From: Trichobilharzia regenti
Lineage: Eukaryota > Platyhelminthes > Trematoda > Strigeidida > Schistosomatidae
DNA length: 64,000 bases
Direction: 5' to 3'
Assembly: GCA_944472135.2 (NCBI GenBank)
Contig: OX235270.1
Location: forward strand, 82,717,168-82,781,167
In this document: positions 53,833 to 64,000 of the stretch, one piece after another
Layout of the letters: every line of letters starts with the position of its first letter
Position numbering within the stretch: the first letter of the stretch is position 1
Made by a program: the position numbers and the translations under genes
The notes under the pieces: generated by a model
Told to the model about the DNA's origin: nothing
What the model saw: the letters and a program-made list of their open reading frames with translations, nothing else
Database searches by the model: none

Positions 53833-54144
53833 GATGGGATTTCTTGTCTACGAGTAAAATGTAAAGTATGCTTTGAAAAAATTACTTTACGACAGAAGGC
53901 TCGGCAAACATGGAAAGAACACAAAACAATGTGCGCTTCTCTGTGCGTTAACTTGACGGCTGTTATTTCAGCTTGCGCACAATCCATAATGAAAGATTCT
54001 GTTTTGGAGGTGTCTTCCATTATTTGACGAAAACAGTCTAATATCCAAACTACATCTCGTTTGAATTCTTTTCTGGTCCACGCAAATAAAACTGGTCGTC
54101 CACGACCAAAATTATCCGTCACAAGTAATTGGAGCAAAGAATGC
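53833..54144 (-). pseudogene. Transposase-like gene, core catalytic exon
   Basis: A 312-nt exon giving HSLLQLLVTDNFGRGRPVL, FAWTRKEFKRDVVWILDCFR, SFIMDCAQAEITAVKLTHRE and HIVLCSFHVCRAFCRKV. The acceptor cgtgcag is above 54144 and the donor CCATC|gtgaag below 53833. It enters with one base and leaves with two, matching its neighbours exactly. Confidence 0.75.
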
Positions 54145-55008
54145 CTGCACGTTGATTAATGAATTGGTAAACTCACTTCCTCTTATTTGTATTATACGTT
54201 GAATCAATACCAACAACCTCAGGGAACTGTTTATACAATTCCATTTGCTCATAAGTTGCAAAACAAATTCTTGTTAGTGAATTCCTGATCGGTTCATCGG
54301 AATAATACTCCATTAACTTCCCACGGGATTTTAGGAATTCAAAAATGTCACGACGACTCGAAATACCTTAAGTATGTAACAAGTACGTCAACGTTACCTT
54401 TAGTAACTGCGGCTTTCATATTTTTAACGTCAATGCGAGTTATATCCTTGTGGTACTTCTCCTTAACATGCATTATTATTTCATCGGATGAGTGGGATTG
54501 CTGAAGAAGTGGTTCCACATTTTCTTTCTCTTCAACTGTTAGTCGTCTATACCATGGGTCATTCTGCATGTACACCCTGCTGCATGGATGGTTATGTACC
54601 ATATTGTGGGAAGCAATTATGTATTCACTATAACGCAAAACCACGTGAAATGAAGACGAGCAATTGCAACATTTAGACCTGAAATATTCATGAAATCATA
54701 CTACACTTCTTCTTACGACTTATTTCTCGATTTCAATCCAGGTCTTTTACGATTCACTCCAAAAGTGCATTTAAAACCAACATAAGTGTACTTAAACCTG
54801 TCATCCGGTATCGTTTTGCTGCAGTTATGAATATAGTGAGTGCAGGACAACTACATTGTTAGCATTAAATGACTTCCTCACTTTTTGAAATTCTGCTAAT
54901 GACTTCTCAAATTCATCCCAGCTGAAGAAACGCCTTCCAAGTATGTATTCAGCAAAAATTCCACTTAAATCTGTGCTCCTGTCACTCAAATTGACTACCT
55001 GCAACGGA

Positions 55009-55495
55009 CTAAAATAAAATTATCAATTAGGATCCATCTATGTCACGACTATTCCAAGATAAATCGTAAATAACCAACATTGAAATACAGGGATGATCGA
55101 TAACCATCAAGAAAATACCGCACGTATAACCTGAATTACAGAAAAACACAAGAACCCACCGATTCGTTGTACGACAAATAAAGACTAGTACATGCACAAA
55201 CAAACAAAAACAAAGCGTTACAAGTCTAATACACGTTTATAGTAATCACATATGCTGGCGAACGACGCAAACACAACCACGCAAAGACAGCACCCGACAG
55301 CACGCACCAAAGGACAATTCAAACTCCAATTGACCGCCACCATTCTAGCCAATGAAAGACGAAAAACACTGAGTCGCGGAAAATATAACACGCAGCAACG
55401 TATATCCTCACCCCCGATCACCACCTGCAACCCGTCCAGAAATACCAACAACAGCGCGCACACAACTGCAAGTTGACACCAATCCTCCAACGAGA
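55009..55495. other. Stretch without recognised gene
   Basis: 55250-55490 is noticeably richer in C and A. It may be 5' sequence of the LINE that follows, but nothing coding was recognised. Confidence 0.35.
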
Positions 55496-57062
55496 GCTGA
55501 AGTCTTGAATGCAATCAAGCTCCTAAAAGCTGGAAAAGCAGCTGGACCAGATGGAATACTCCCTGAAGCACTAAAAGCGGACCCAGAGACTACAGCAGAT
55601 ATGCTGACTCCATTATTGCAAAAGGTGTGGAAGGAGGGAAAGGTGCCTACTGACTGGAGGAAAGGTTACCTCGTGAAACTACCAAAGAAGGGAGACTTAC
55701 ACGTCACTCTGCAAGAACTGGCGAGGAATCATGCTCCTATCGACGCCAAGTAAAATCCTGAGCCACATCATCCTGGAGAGAATAAAGGACGCAATGGATG
55801 CAGAACTCCGACCAGAACAAGCTGGATTCAGGAAATGCAAATCATCTTCTGACCGAATTGCAACTCTACGCATCATCATCACAGAACAAAGCATGGAATG
55901 GAAATCAAATCTCTACCTCAACTTTACAGACCTTGAGAAGGCCTTCGACAGACAGCGTTGACCGCGAAGTAATTTGGAAACTACCCGAGTACTACGGCGT
56001 ACCTCAAATATTCATCAACCTTATTCAACAGCTGTACGACAACGGCACATGTCATGTGATCCACAACGGAAGAGTCGGCGAGGTGTTTGGAGTAAACACA
56101 GGAATCAGACAAGGGTGCTTACTATCACCAATGATATTCCTAATTGTGGTGGACTGAATTATGCGTCAGACAGTGGGAAACGAGAGGACAGGAATATCCT
56201 GGACCGACATGAAGAAACTGGAAGACCCGGATGATTTATGTTTGATGTCACACAATCGAAGACTTACGAACGAAAACCGACAAACTGGTCGAAGAAGCAG
56301 CCAGCGAAGACAGAACTCCAAGTGAACATAGACAAGACGGAGATTATGAAAATAACCAACCAACAACAACAACGTCCAGTCCCAGTCACTATCAACGGGA
56401 GGGATTTGAAAGAGGTTACTTCATTCACTTATCTAGGAAGCATTGTCTCAACTACAGGAGGAGCGGACGAGGATGTCAAATCGAGCGAGAATTGGGGAGG
56501 AGGGCGAGAAACACATTCATCAACCTGAAATCAATCTGGAAATCTTCGTCACTCAGCATCACCGACGAAATTCGGATTTTCAATACAAACGTCAAGTCAG
56601 TCAGTTCTTCTATACGGATCAGAATTTGGCGGGTCACAAAGAATATTTCCAACAGGCTATTGCAGACCTTTATCAGCAACTGACTTCGATGGCTCTATAC
56701 TGAAGATCAGATGACCGGGCTGGAAAGAATCACCAACAAGAAACTATGGGAACAAACAAAACAAGAACCAATCGCCCAACAAATATGTAGGGGAAAGTGG
56801 AGATGGATTGGACACCCGCTGAGGAGGCCGCTGGGTGACATCGCGCGTCAGGCTGTTGCTCGGGTGGAACCAGGCCGAAAGGGAAGTGGTAAGTGGGATG
56901 TCAGTGCAAGGGTGACATGGAGGAGATCGTGTGAAGAGGAGTTGAAAGAATATGGACTAAGATGGATGCAGGTGAAAAGTACAGCAGAAGACAAAAGCAA
57001 GTGGAGACGTGCAGTTGAAGCCCTATATTCCATTAGGAACCCAAGGGAGCAATAATAATAAT
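55496..57062 (+). pseudogene. Second RTE-like LINE family: reverse transcriptase (degenerate)
   Basis: RT blocks appear across frames: LLKAGKAAGPDGILPEALKA, VPTDWRKGYLVKLPKKGDL, LRPEQAGFRKCKSSSDRIAT, NFTDLEKAFD, SVDREVIWKLPEYYGVPQIF, INLIQQLYDNGTCHVIHNGR, NTGIRQGCLLSPMIFLIVVD, and at the end RGKWRWIGHPLRRP. The catalytic xADD is degraded (KLEDPDDLCLM). It ends in an AATAATAATAATAA tail at 57049-57062. This RT type accompanies the EEP endonuclease often annotated as craniofacial development protein 2-like, an example of which is at 59989-60897. The 5' half is missing here. Confidence 0.8.
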
Positions 57063-57105
57063 AAACAACCAATAATTAATCATTCAATCTTCAACTACAT
57101 TGACA
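57063..57105 (-). repeat. BEL/Pao LTR end fragment
   Basis: AACAACCAATAATTAATCAT followed by TCAATCTTCAACTACATTGACA matches the end of the plus-read LTR at 52225-52265. It directly abuts the LINE tail. Confidence 0.75.
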
Positions 57106-58635
57106 GTAGCCATTTGTAAGAAATCCTCTACTGTTTCCACTGTCCAGGTTATGATCGTTACTAACTCAATAGCTCGATTTATTTATTGGCTTTCATGAAG
57201 TAAAAGGAGATAATATACGTGTCAATGATATAAAATTTGTGATGTTGTGAACGCATATGTTGATATAAATGTTTCTAAATAGTTTTCATTCCATTCATAC
57301 ATTAATAATACTGATTGTTTGTTGAGGTGAAAAGTGATGCCAATTTAGAATTTGTAATATGCTTGTAATGCCACATTAACATGTGTCTGTATTTGGGTAT
57401 AATGAGGTGCTGCTCCTGCTTTTCGATGGTTACTTCTGCTGCTAATTTGTAAGCAGATGATGTGCACAACAGAAGCCTATGTTAGATGTTACAACATTTC
57501 ACGACAAACAAATAATCAATGAAGTTGAGTGATATGGTTCATTAACACATATGTCCAAGTATTAATGTGATCATGTTAAGTCCTACTGATGCGGAACGAC
57601 AGCACAAGAAGAGTAAAGGAGTTATCATCTCAATGTCCAAAGATTTACTCTAGTTGCTGATATACGCAACATAAGGACAATATAACACTTTTTAGAAATA
57701 GGATATACATTTCAAAGTGTTCTTGAAGTGCCCAGATAACCAATACAGGTCGTGTACGTATTCTACCTACGTTTGCTAGGTCGTATTTCGTTATCACAAT
57801 ACAAACACATGTCCAATGGCTATTTTCTTCTTCTTCATTAGCGAATACTAATGTTATATGCAACCGGATTAAATGTAACTGAAACATTTCACGTAAGACC
57901 CGATGACTTGCTGAAGAAATAACGTTTAAGACTTCAAAATAATAATAATAATTTATATTTCGTATAATTGGGTAAGCTTACAAGAAATGCATGCGACTTT
58001 TACATAAACGACTAGTAATGTTATAAATTACAATCCCGAAGTATCATAAATTAATACTTTTTCAAAAGTTTCAATTGTGCAATTATTGTACAAGCAATCA
58101 GAACAGGTTCGCATAAATGTTAAATTGTAAACTGCTTAATGATGTCACCACCAAAGCTGAGCGACAACCGAAACTCCGTTCTGTTTCCTGCTGATAGTTA
58201 TGGTCAACCAGTGACCAGCGTATATCTGGGTGAGTGCTATGTCACCACGTGATTGAACGCTATTTTAGGAAGAGGAGAAAATTCTGCGCAGCTACAAAAT
58301 GGTATAAAATGCGATTGTGAATAATACATTATTGGAAGTAAATTTACGAGATATATACACAAGAAGAAGAAGCTATATGGTACTTGAAATGATAGCATAC
58401 ATTTGCAATGTTTAATGCTAACCATATTGGTCTAAGCATGGAAACTATGATGTTTTCGATGAATATATAGCTTTGTTCAAAAATTGGTGTTGTGGTGTTT
58501 TTAACTAAAGCGAACAGACTTCGGGTAAGCAACAAATATGAACATAGAGCATGTTTTAGCCTTAATAAAGGCCTACGTAGTTAAGAACATATAAAGTATA
58601 ATAGTGCATGAATAAAAAGACTTTTATTTTATTTT
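57106..58635. other. Stretch without recognised feature
   Basis: AT-rich; a few short ORFs but no recognisable domain or repeat. Confidence 0.35.
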
Positions 58636-58821
58636 TGATTTATTTTTGATTTACAGCTTGATTCCAAACCGTAGCTTTTGGTACAGGTATGGAATTTTCA
58701 GCATGTGATATCGGTAGCCCAAGTTTTGCAGGCCGACCATAGATATCAAGTGCGCGTCGGTGCAGGCTCGAACCCCGGACCATGTGGATGGTCGGCGAGG
58801 GTCCTAACCACTGTGCCACCG
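58636..58821 (-). mobile_element. tRNA-derived SINE B, copy 4
   Basis: Reverse orientation: tail and GATTCCAAACCGTAGC at the left, GATATCGGTAGCCCAAGTTT in the body, box B complement GGCTCGAACCCCGG, box A complement CCTAACCACTGTGCCACC at the right end. The head acceptor strand is lost. Confidence 0.85.
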
Positions 58822-59680
58822 AGGTAGATAAGTGATATCTAAGTGAGGAATGAATTCAAAGATCTGGAAAATTAGAAAGCGTTTGACAAACTGACCTGTA
58901 AGATGCCTGACGAATTTCTGTAGGGCCGATGGGGTAACATCTTGACAAGAAGCTGAACAGGATTGTCACATTTCACCTAAGTATTTCTAAGCTACCAAAC
59001 ATTCTCGCAAAATATACAATGTCTCCGAAACGAATAGTTAAAGACATACAGGCAGTTGACATAAATGCATATATCTACGACGAAACAACAATCAGCCGGG
59101 TTAAAAATAACTTAGCATGAAAAGGGGTATATCCACATTAAAAGAGTTTATAATATTATATAACAGGCTCTCGTAATCTACATTCGCACCTCCTAACTCC
59201 GATTTCAAGCTGAAAATTATTATTTCAATTTTTGTTTCCATGCTCATTTTTACGCACTTGATGTCTGTTTTAATCCCGTGCCTCTCGTAAAAGTTATGTC
59301 TTGTTGAAAATAATTGTCACCTTTTATTCACCGTCGTAATTATGTGGAATCAAACAAGAATTGTATCCGTGTAAAATAATGTATTTAAATGCGATCGTAC
59401 AGCTTTTGAAAATGAAATCGCCGAAGAGATATCTTTGCTGAACTTCATGTTCTCTTCTTTCTAATGTTCATATGGGCGTTTTCCACGATCAAAAACATCA
59501 GTCAAAGATATTTTCGTAGCTGCATCATAGTCATCATAAAGTCTTCTAATCATTCTACCCACAATATCTAGATCAATTTGCTTCAGCTGGCAAAGAAATT
59601 GAATCAGTCTTTACTGTTTTCATCACCACCGCATCCGTTCGAGGAAACTGGGTATTGTCTCTCCATGCAAAGATTGCCAT
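58822..59680. other. Stretch without recognised feature
   Basis: Nothing recognised. Confidence 0.35.
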
Positions 59681-59868
59681 TTTTATTATTTTTTTATTAC
59701 AACTTGATTCCACACCGTATTTTTGGTACAAGTATGAAATTTTCAGCATGTGATATCGGTAGCCCGAATTTTGCAGGCCGACCATAGATATCAGGTGCGC
59801 GTCGGCAGGGGATCGAATCTCGGACCATGTGCGTGGTCGACGAGAGTCCTAACCACTGTGACGCACAT
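59681..59868 (-). mobile_element. tRNA-derived SINE B, copy 5
   Basis: Reverse orientation with GATTCCACACCGTATTTTTG, GATATCGGTAGCCCGAATTT and ATCGAATCTCGG. A 6-nt deletion removes part of the box A region (CACTGTGACGCAC). Confidence 0.85.
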
Positions 59869-59929
59869 ACTGCTGTGTTCCTTCGACTACCTCCGGCCGC
59901 CTTGATCTTACGGTTCTATGTACTGGATA

Positions 59930-60930
59930 TACTGAATATGTGAACAATAGAGGGAGCAATCTCAGAATCGATAAATTCTATAGAACAGTCATCCATATAT
60001 TCCATGATTGGTTCGATAGATCGTAGATCTGACAGTTGCAGTGAAAGTGTCTTTTGTGGTTGTGTCTTTCAGTTTCTGAGTGTTTAACTTGCATTGTGGC
60101 CTATCCCCAGCTATCCTCGAGGCTTTTAGTTTCACCTTGAAAGTCCCTTGTACTAGATAGTGGTCTGAACCCACATCTGCTCATCTCCTTGACTTTGTGT
60201 CCAGTAGGCTCCGTCTCCACTTTCTTGAAATTGAAATGAAGACTACCTGGTTTTTGGTGTGTCCATCTGGTGAAATCCATGTCGCCTTGTGTATATCCTT
60301 GTGTTTGAACACCCTGCCACCAATCACCAAATCATTGAAGGCGCATAAGTCTGGGAAGAGTTCACCATTGTCGTTCATTTTGCCGAGGGCCTCATGACCC
60401 ATGGTGAGTTCTCTTCCTGTGCTGTCTCCTCCCAGCTTCGCATTCATGTCGCCCATCAGGATTCTGATATCACCATTTGAGACGTTGTCCATTATTGCTT
60501 GTAGTTGTCTGTGGAACGCCTCCTTCTTCTCTTGTTCTGAGACGTTTGTAGGCGCATAGAATTGAATGATTGTAAGCCTCCTTCCTTTTGAGCTGAAGCT
60601 AGCTGTCATTATCCTGGAGGAGATTGGTTCCCACTGCATGAGAGCTTTGGTTGCTGTTGGTGATATCATGATGGCTACTCCCTCAGTGTGCTCGTGGTTG
60701 TCTTTTGGGTGACCAAAAAATATTTTTGTCTCTCCAGTTGGTAGTTGGCACCTTCCAGTTCCGTTCCATCTGCTCTCGCAGATTCCCAACACTTCTATTC
60801 TGTACCTTCTCATTTCAGCGGCTATTTGGGCAGCCTTTCCAGTTTCGTACATTGTACGAACATTCCATATACCCATCCTTTCATCAAAATAATGCACATC
60901 GGCTGACTGGCTTTCCGACGGATTTCACCA
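59930..60930 (-). pseudogene. Second RTE-like LINE family: EEP endonuclease
   Basis: The frame 60897-60181 starts GIWNVRTMYETGKAAQIAAE and contains LGICESRWNGTGRC, IQFYAPTNVSEQEKKEAFHR, RILMGDMNAKLGGDSTGREL, NDNGELFPDLCAFNDLVIGG and HKATWISPDGHTKNQVVFIS (IDHI is expected, so the catalytic region is altered). After a stop and frame change, VGSDHYLVQGTFKVKLK (60174-60110, the catalytic SDH) follows. This is the endonuclease of the LINE family whose RT piece lies at 55496-57062 on the other strand. The sequence is lost beyond 59930, so it is 3' truncated and cannot be part of that same copy without an inversion. Confidence 0.85.
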
Positions 60931-61137
60931 GCCTGCGTAATTTCACTTCCCCGATTTCCGCGAAAATTAGGGCTATTACGTATTGTTTTAGAATTTTTAA
61001 TATATTTATTCGTTGAAGTTTCTGTATTGATTTGTTTGTTTCACAGGGGTGGAGTTGCTAGCCCTACGCCTGTAGGGGACTGATACTAGAGTTCACTGAC
61101 ATTACAAATATAAGAATAATAATTCAAGTCAATGGAG
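60931..61137. other. Short stretch, possible LINE 5' region
   Basis: The minus strand has GGGCTAGCAACTCCACCCCT and GAAACTTCAAC upstream of the endonuclease start. Vaguely like the 38745 repeat; no firm call. Confidence 0.35.
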
Positions 61138-61551
61138 TGTTAAATAACAATATATTACCAAAAATGCAGTGACGAGTTGTATCAACAAAAAGGATTACTT
61201 GAATATAAATTCTAAGTCCTCTGCTACAAATTACGTATATAATCCACGGGTACGTTAATTGTTTGGACTGCGTCTGCTGTAGCTGCTGTGTTCCGGTTGT
61301 AGAAATGTCTTCGGTTGAGAGTAGTAGACTCCTACAATAAATCCGAAGTATACAACACGGTGTGAGTGGAGCAAGTAAGCAGAAGTGACCAGGGAGAAGA
61401 CGAAGTCTCCAACAGCAGAGTGTATTTTTCAATTGTACACGGAAGTTATGTATATTTCAACAAGAAGCGTTTTAAACAAAAATTATGTACAATATCTCGA
61501 ATTTATACAAGTAACCAAAAAGTGTACAATCACATTGTTACGTACTCCACA
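61138..61551 (-). repeat. Putative 3' LTR of the CsRn1/Boudicca-like element
   Basis: The minus strand starts TGTGGAGTACGTAACAATGT right after a purine run (AGGGGGGAG) that can serve as a polypurine tract. It probably ends near TTATTTAACA at 61138. The partner LTR is outside the window, so the boundaries are provisional. Confidence 0.5.
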
Positions 61552-62026
61552 CGGCTCCCCCCCTAGAGGTCCGGAGAGACAACCGGAAAATGATAAGTAA
61601 AACTATGAAGTAAATAATAATAGTAATAACAATTTTTGGATAAAAATAGGGATATATTACAACATGCATAAACGCGAGAAGGTATGTGAATCATGTAAAG
61701 TCTGAAAGCATATACAATGAGTTCAGCAATAAAAATTGAAATAGAAAGTCATGTCACTTAAATTTGCACTAACCATGAACATAGATTTTTAATGTATAAA
61801 GAAAAATATGTAAATACACAGTAATTAAGGAGGGGAAAGAAACATTAAAAAAATATGGATTAAAGATCAATAGTTTTTGAAATGGATGATACCTGTTTTT
61901 TAGGTGAGGTACATATAAATAAATAATAGTGATAGTAACATCAAAGTTTACGACGAAATACTAACGGTCATGATGATAATGTCTAAACGAAAAAGATAAT
62001 AATAATTTTTAATTATTTTTCTTTTG
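61552..62026 (-). other. 3' untranslated region of the Gypsy element with polypurine tract
   Basis: AT-rich sequence between the pol stop and the LTR; the purine run is at 61559-61567. Confidence 0.5.
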
Positions 62027-64000
62027 TTAGTCCTCAAAATGAACGTAGCGAGCCGGTTTACTGATTTGCCGACCACTACGTGTTTGATATGGAGGGAGGA
62101 TAAGACTTGGTGCCGGTGGAGTGGAATCGGATGTTTGATTATTTGATTGCGCAGCTGCCGATGTAGATTCGAAGTCGTTGTCGGTGTATGCGGGTTTGAT
62201 TCGATCAATGGAAATAGTCTCTCGTTTTCCATTCTTGTTCACTGTAAAGTGTTTGTCTGAACGTTTAATAACTTGAAAGGGTCCTTCGTATGGAGGTTGC
62301 AATCCTTTTCTGATGGCGTCGACTCGAATGAAGACGAATTTGCAAGTTTGTAGATGTTTGTTGATCTGATCTCGTCGGGGAGATTGTCGAGGTGCTGTTG
62401 GTTGAAGTTGAAGCATTTGTCTAGTTAATCGGTTAGTGAAGTCGGCAATGTTCACGTCTGTGGAATCGGCTGAGGGGACTAGCTGTCCAGGCAAGGTTAG
62501 GTTGGTGCCATAGACAAGTTGAGCCGGTGTACATCCTAAATCTTCTTTGATAGTAGATCGGATACCAAGTAAAATCAAAGGTAAGTATTCACTCCACTTA
62601 GATGTATCATTCTGCGCCATCAGGGAGCTTTTCAGTTGTCTGTGGAATCTTTCCACTAGACCATTCGCTGCCGGATGATAGGCTGTTGTGGAGATATGTT
62701 TCACTCCCAGAAGTCTCGTCAGTTCGCGAAAGAGTGTCGATTGGAATTGAGGACCGCGGTCGGATGTAATAGTAGTTGGTACACCGTAGTTTGACACCCA
62801 ACGGTCGAGAAAAACTAAAGCAACGTTTTCAGCAGATATGTCGTTTAAGGGGCATGCAATAGCCCAACGAGTAAATCTATCAATCGCTGTCAGGATATGT
62901 GTATATCCCCTTGATGTTGGCAATGGTCCCACGATATCTATATGGATATGCTGAAATCTCCTTTCGGGTAATTTAAACGTCTTCGGGGTTGTAATAGTGT
63001 GGCGGTGTACTTTGGAGCATTGGCATTGGATACATTCTCGTGCCCATCTCCGAATGTCAGAGTTCATTTTAGGCCACACGAAGCGTTCGCTGATCAGTCT
63101 GACCGTGGCGCGTACTCCAGGGTGAGAAAGCGAATGTAAATGTTCGAACAATGCTTTTCGGCAACTGAGAGGGACAAATGGACGATTAGTGCCGGTAGAT
63201 ACATCGCAGACTATGGTTGCATCTGATAAGGGGATAGGCACATCTTTGAGCTGTAAGGAAGAGTTTCTGCGGCAGGTTTGGAGTTCAACGTCATCTCTTT
63301 GTAATTGAGCCATACGATCAAGACTGATGTCTACCGACGTTTGGAGCTGGTTAATGTCACTTCTTGAAAGAGAATCGGCTACCACGTTCGCATCCCCTTT
63401 GATGTACTGGATGTCGGTTGAAAATTGGGAGATATAATCCAACTGTCTGGCTTCTCTAGGGGAGTGTTTATCGAGTGAAGTAGTGAAAGCATGACACAGG
63501 GGCTTGTGGTCAGTAAAAATAGTGAAATGCCGGCCCTGTAGTAAGTAACTGAAATGCTTCACTGCAAGATATATGGCCAGCAATTCTCTCCCAAAAGTGC
63601 TGTATCGTGTCTGAGCCGGTTCCAACTTCTTAGAAAAGAATGCGAGTGGGGTGACTTCGCCCTTCATCTTTTGTTGTAATACTGCCCCTACAGCTACTTG
63701 GGAGGCATCTGTGCACAAAATAAGCGACGCTTCGGGGTTGATATGGGATAGCATAGTGACTTTGGATAAGGCATCTTTTGCGTTGCAAAATGATTCGTGT
63801 GCTTCAGCTGACCACTGAAACTTTTTAGGATCATTTTTAAGGAGGTCGGTTAACGGCTGGACGATGGAGGCACACGAAGGAATGAAACGCCGATAGAAAT
63901 TAAACATCCCCAAAAAACGTCTGACCTTCTTGAGTGAATCTGGTTCGGGGAAGTTTTTGATGGACTCTATCTTTTCCTCCGTAGGCGTAATACCATTCGC
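62027..64000 (-). CDS. CsRn1/Boudicca-like Ty3/Gypsy pol (RNase H-integrase, partial)
   Basis: This frame is open from its stop at 62027 to the window edge; the Met at 63913 is internal, because upstream codons read ANGITPTEEKIESIKNFPEP then LKKVRRFLGMFN, the connection after the RT. In order: RNase H (FNFYRRFIPSCASIVQPLTD, LILCTDASQVAVGAVLQQ, YSTFGRELLAIYLAVKHFSY, DHKPLCHAF, VVADSLSR), integrase zinc finger (LSHPGVRATVRLISERFVWP, RECIQCQCSKVHRH), DDE core (IDIVGPLPTSRGYTHILTAI, ITSDRGPQFQSTLF, YHPAANGLVERFHRQLKSSL) and C-terminal domain (YEGPFQVIKRSDKHFTV, ISIDRIKPAYTDND, then TRSGRQISKPARYVHF). The RIKPAY and RSGR..KPARY ends are typical of CsRn1/Boudicca elements. No stops or frameshifts were seen, so this copy may be recent and possibly competent. 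Confidence 0.9.
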   Translation of the reverse strand, partial: ANGITPTEEKIESIKNFPEPDSLKKVRRFLGMFNFYRRFIPSCASIVQPLTDLLKNDPKKFQWSAEAHESFCNAKDALSKVTMLSHINPEASLILCTDASQVAVGAVLQQKMKGEVTPLAFFSKKLEPAQTRYSTFGRELLAIYLAVKHFSYLLQGRHFTIFTDHKPLCHAFTTSLDKHSPREARQLDYISQFSTDIQYIKGDANVVADSLSRSDINQLQTSVDISLDRMAQLQRDDVELQTCRRNSSLQLKDVPIPLSDATIVCDVSTGTNRPFVPLSCRKALFEHLHSLSHPGVRATVRLISERFVWPKMNSDIRRWARECIQCQCSKVHRHTITTPKTFKLPERRFQHIHIDIVGPLPTSRGYTHILTAIDRFTRWAIACPLNDISAENVALVFLDRWVSNYGVPTTITSDRGPQFQSTLFRELTRLLGVKHISTTAYHPAANGLVERFHRQLKSSLMAQNDTSKWSEYLPLILLGIRSTIKEDLGCTPAQLVYGTNLTLPGQLVPSADSTDVNIADFTNRLTRQMLQLQPTAPRQSPRRDQINKHLQTCKFVFIRVDAIRKGLQPPYEGPFQVIKRSDKHFTVNKNGKRETISIDRIKPAYTDNDFESTSAAAQSNNQTSDSTPPAPSLILPPYQTRSGRQISKPARYVHFED

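Larger units (their letters stand above)
52771..55008 (-). pseudogene. MULE/ZSWIM-type transposase-like gene with micro-introns
   Basis: Six exons can be traced with consistent phases: 54717-54998 (start uncertain), 54398-54678, 54177-54366, 53833-54144, 53207-53739, 52771-52997. The introns are 38, 31, 32, 93 and 209 nt. Order: a FAR1-like zinc region (FFSWDEFEKSLAEFQKVRKS, KYTYVGFKCTFGVNRKRPG, MVHNHPCSR), the MULE catalytic region (FPEVVGIDSTYNTNKRK, first Asp; LLVTDNFGRGRPVLFAW; SFIMDCAQAEITAV, second Asp; LCSFHVCRAF), then a SWIM zinc finger (CTCTCFTFQTYRYPC). In the SWIM motif the codon between Cys and His is TGA at 53247-53249 where CGA would give C-R-H. A frameshift also lies in the first exon near 54850. 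ZSWIM1/3-like proteins and MULE transposases share this layout. Whether it was a transposon or a domesticated host gene is open; no terminal inverted repeats were found. Confidence 0.75.

Noticed and set aside
1..64000. CRISPR arrays, operons, bacterial promoters
   Set aside because: The sequence is plainly eukaryotic (spliced genes, LINE, SINE and LTR elements), and no regularly spaced short repeats with unique spacers were seen.

Overview
The window is eukaryotic, AT-rich and full of retroelements. It best fits a trematode flatworm, most likely a blood fluke (Schistosomatidae). The case rests on the mix of elements: RTE-clade and CR1/Jockey-like LINEs, Penelope-like elements, BEL/Pao and Ty3/Gypsy LTR elements (one of the CsRn1/Boudicca type), and a tRNA-headed SINE carrying a type I hammerhead ribozyme. 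Introns of 31-38 nt in a transposase-like gene point the same way. Species cannot be decided from the sequence. No bacterial features, CRISPR array or credible functional tRNA/rRNA gene was seen.

Region 1 (1-14.2 kb, minus strand) holds the one clear host gene: an AF9/ENL-type YEATS-domain chromatin reader. Five exons are supported by splice sites and matching phases: 14004-14178 and 11499-11698 (YEATS domain), 8973-9110, 6500-7276, and 633 running off the left edge (Ser/Lys-rich tail). The first coding exon and the expected C-terminal AHD lie outside the window or were not found. The introns hold a hammerhead SINE, Penelope fragments, a near full-length RTE element and a tRNA-derived SINE.

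Region 2 (14.2-31.9 kb) is gene-poor. It has an RTE fragment, a 46-bp perfect palindrome whose right arm is repeated inverted 0.7 kb away, a second large RTE copy (20.3-23.5 kb), a Penelope-like element split by a decayed RTE copy that itself carries a SINE, and CR1-like 3' fragments.

Region 3 (32-52.3 kb) is a nest of LTR elements: an internally deleted BEL element (+), a putative solo LTR, CR1 relics, a BEL LTR split by a Ty3/Gypsy element (-) whose integrase is split by a CR1-like element (+), and then a BEL derivative (-) with gag and both LTRs but no pol.

Region 4 (52.7-64 kb) holds a spliced MULE/ZSWIM-type transposase-like gene (-) with one nonsense codon in its SWIM motif and one frameshift. 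Next come two pieces of a second RTE-like LINE family on opposite strands, two SINEs, and the 3' half of a CsRn1/Boudicca-like Gypsy element whose pol frame is open to the right edge.

Overall, one chromatin gene is preserved while almost everything around it is layered transposon insertions. Their nesting order gives a relative timeline.
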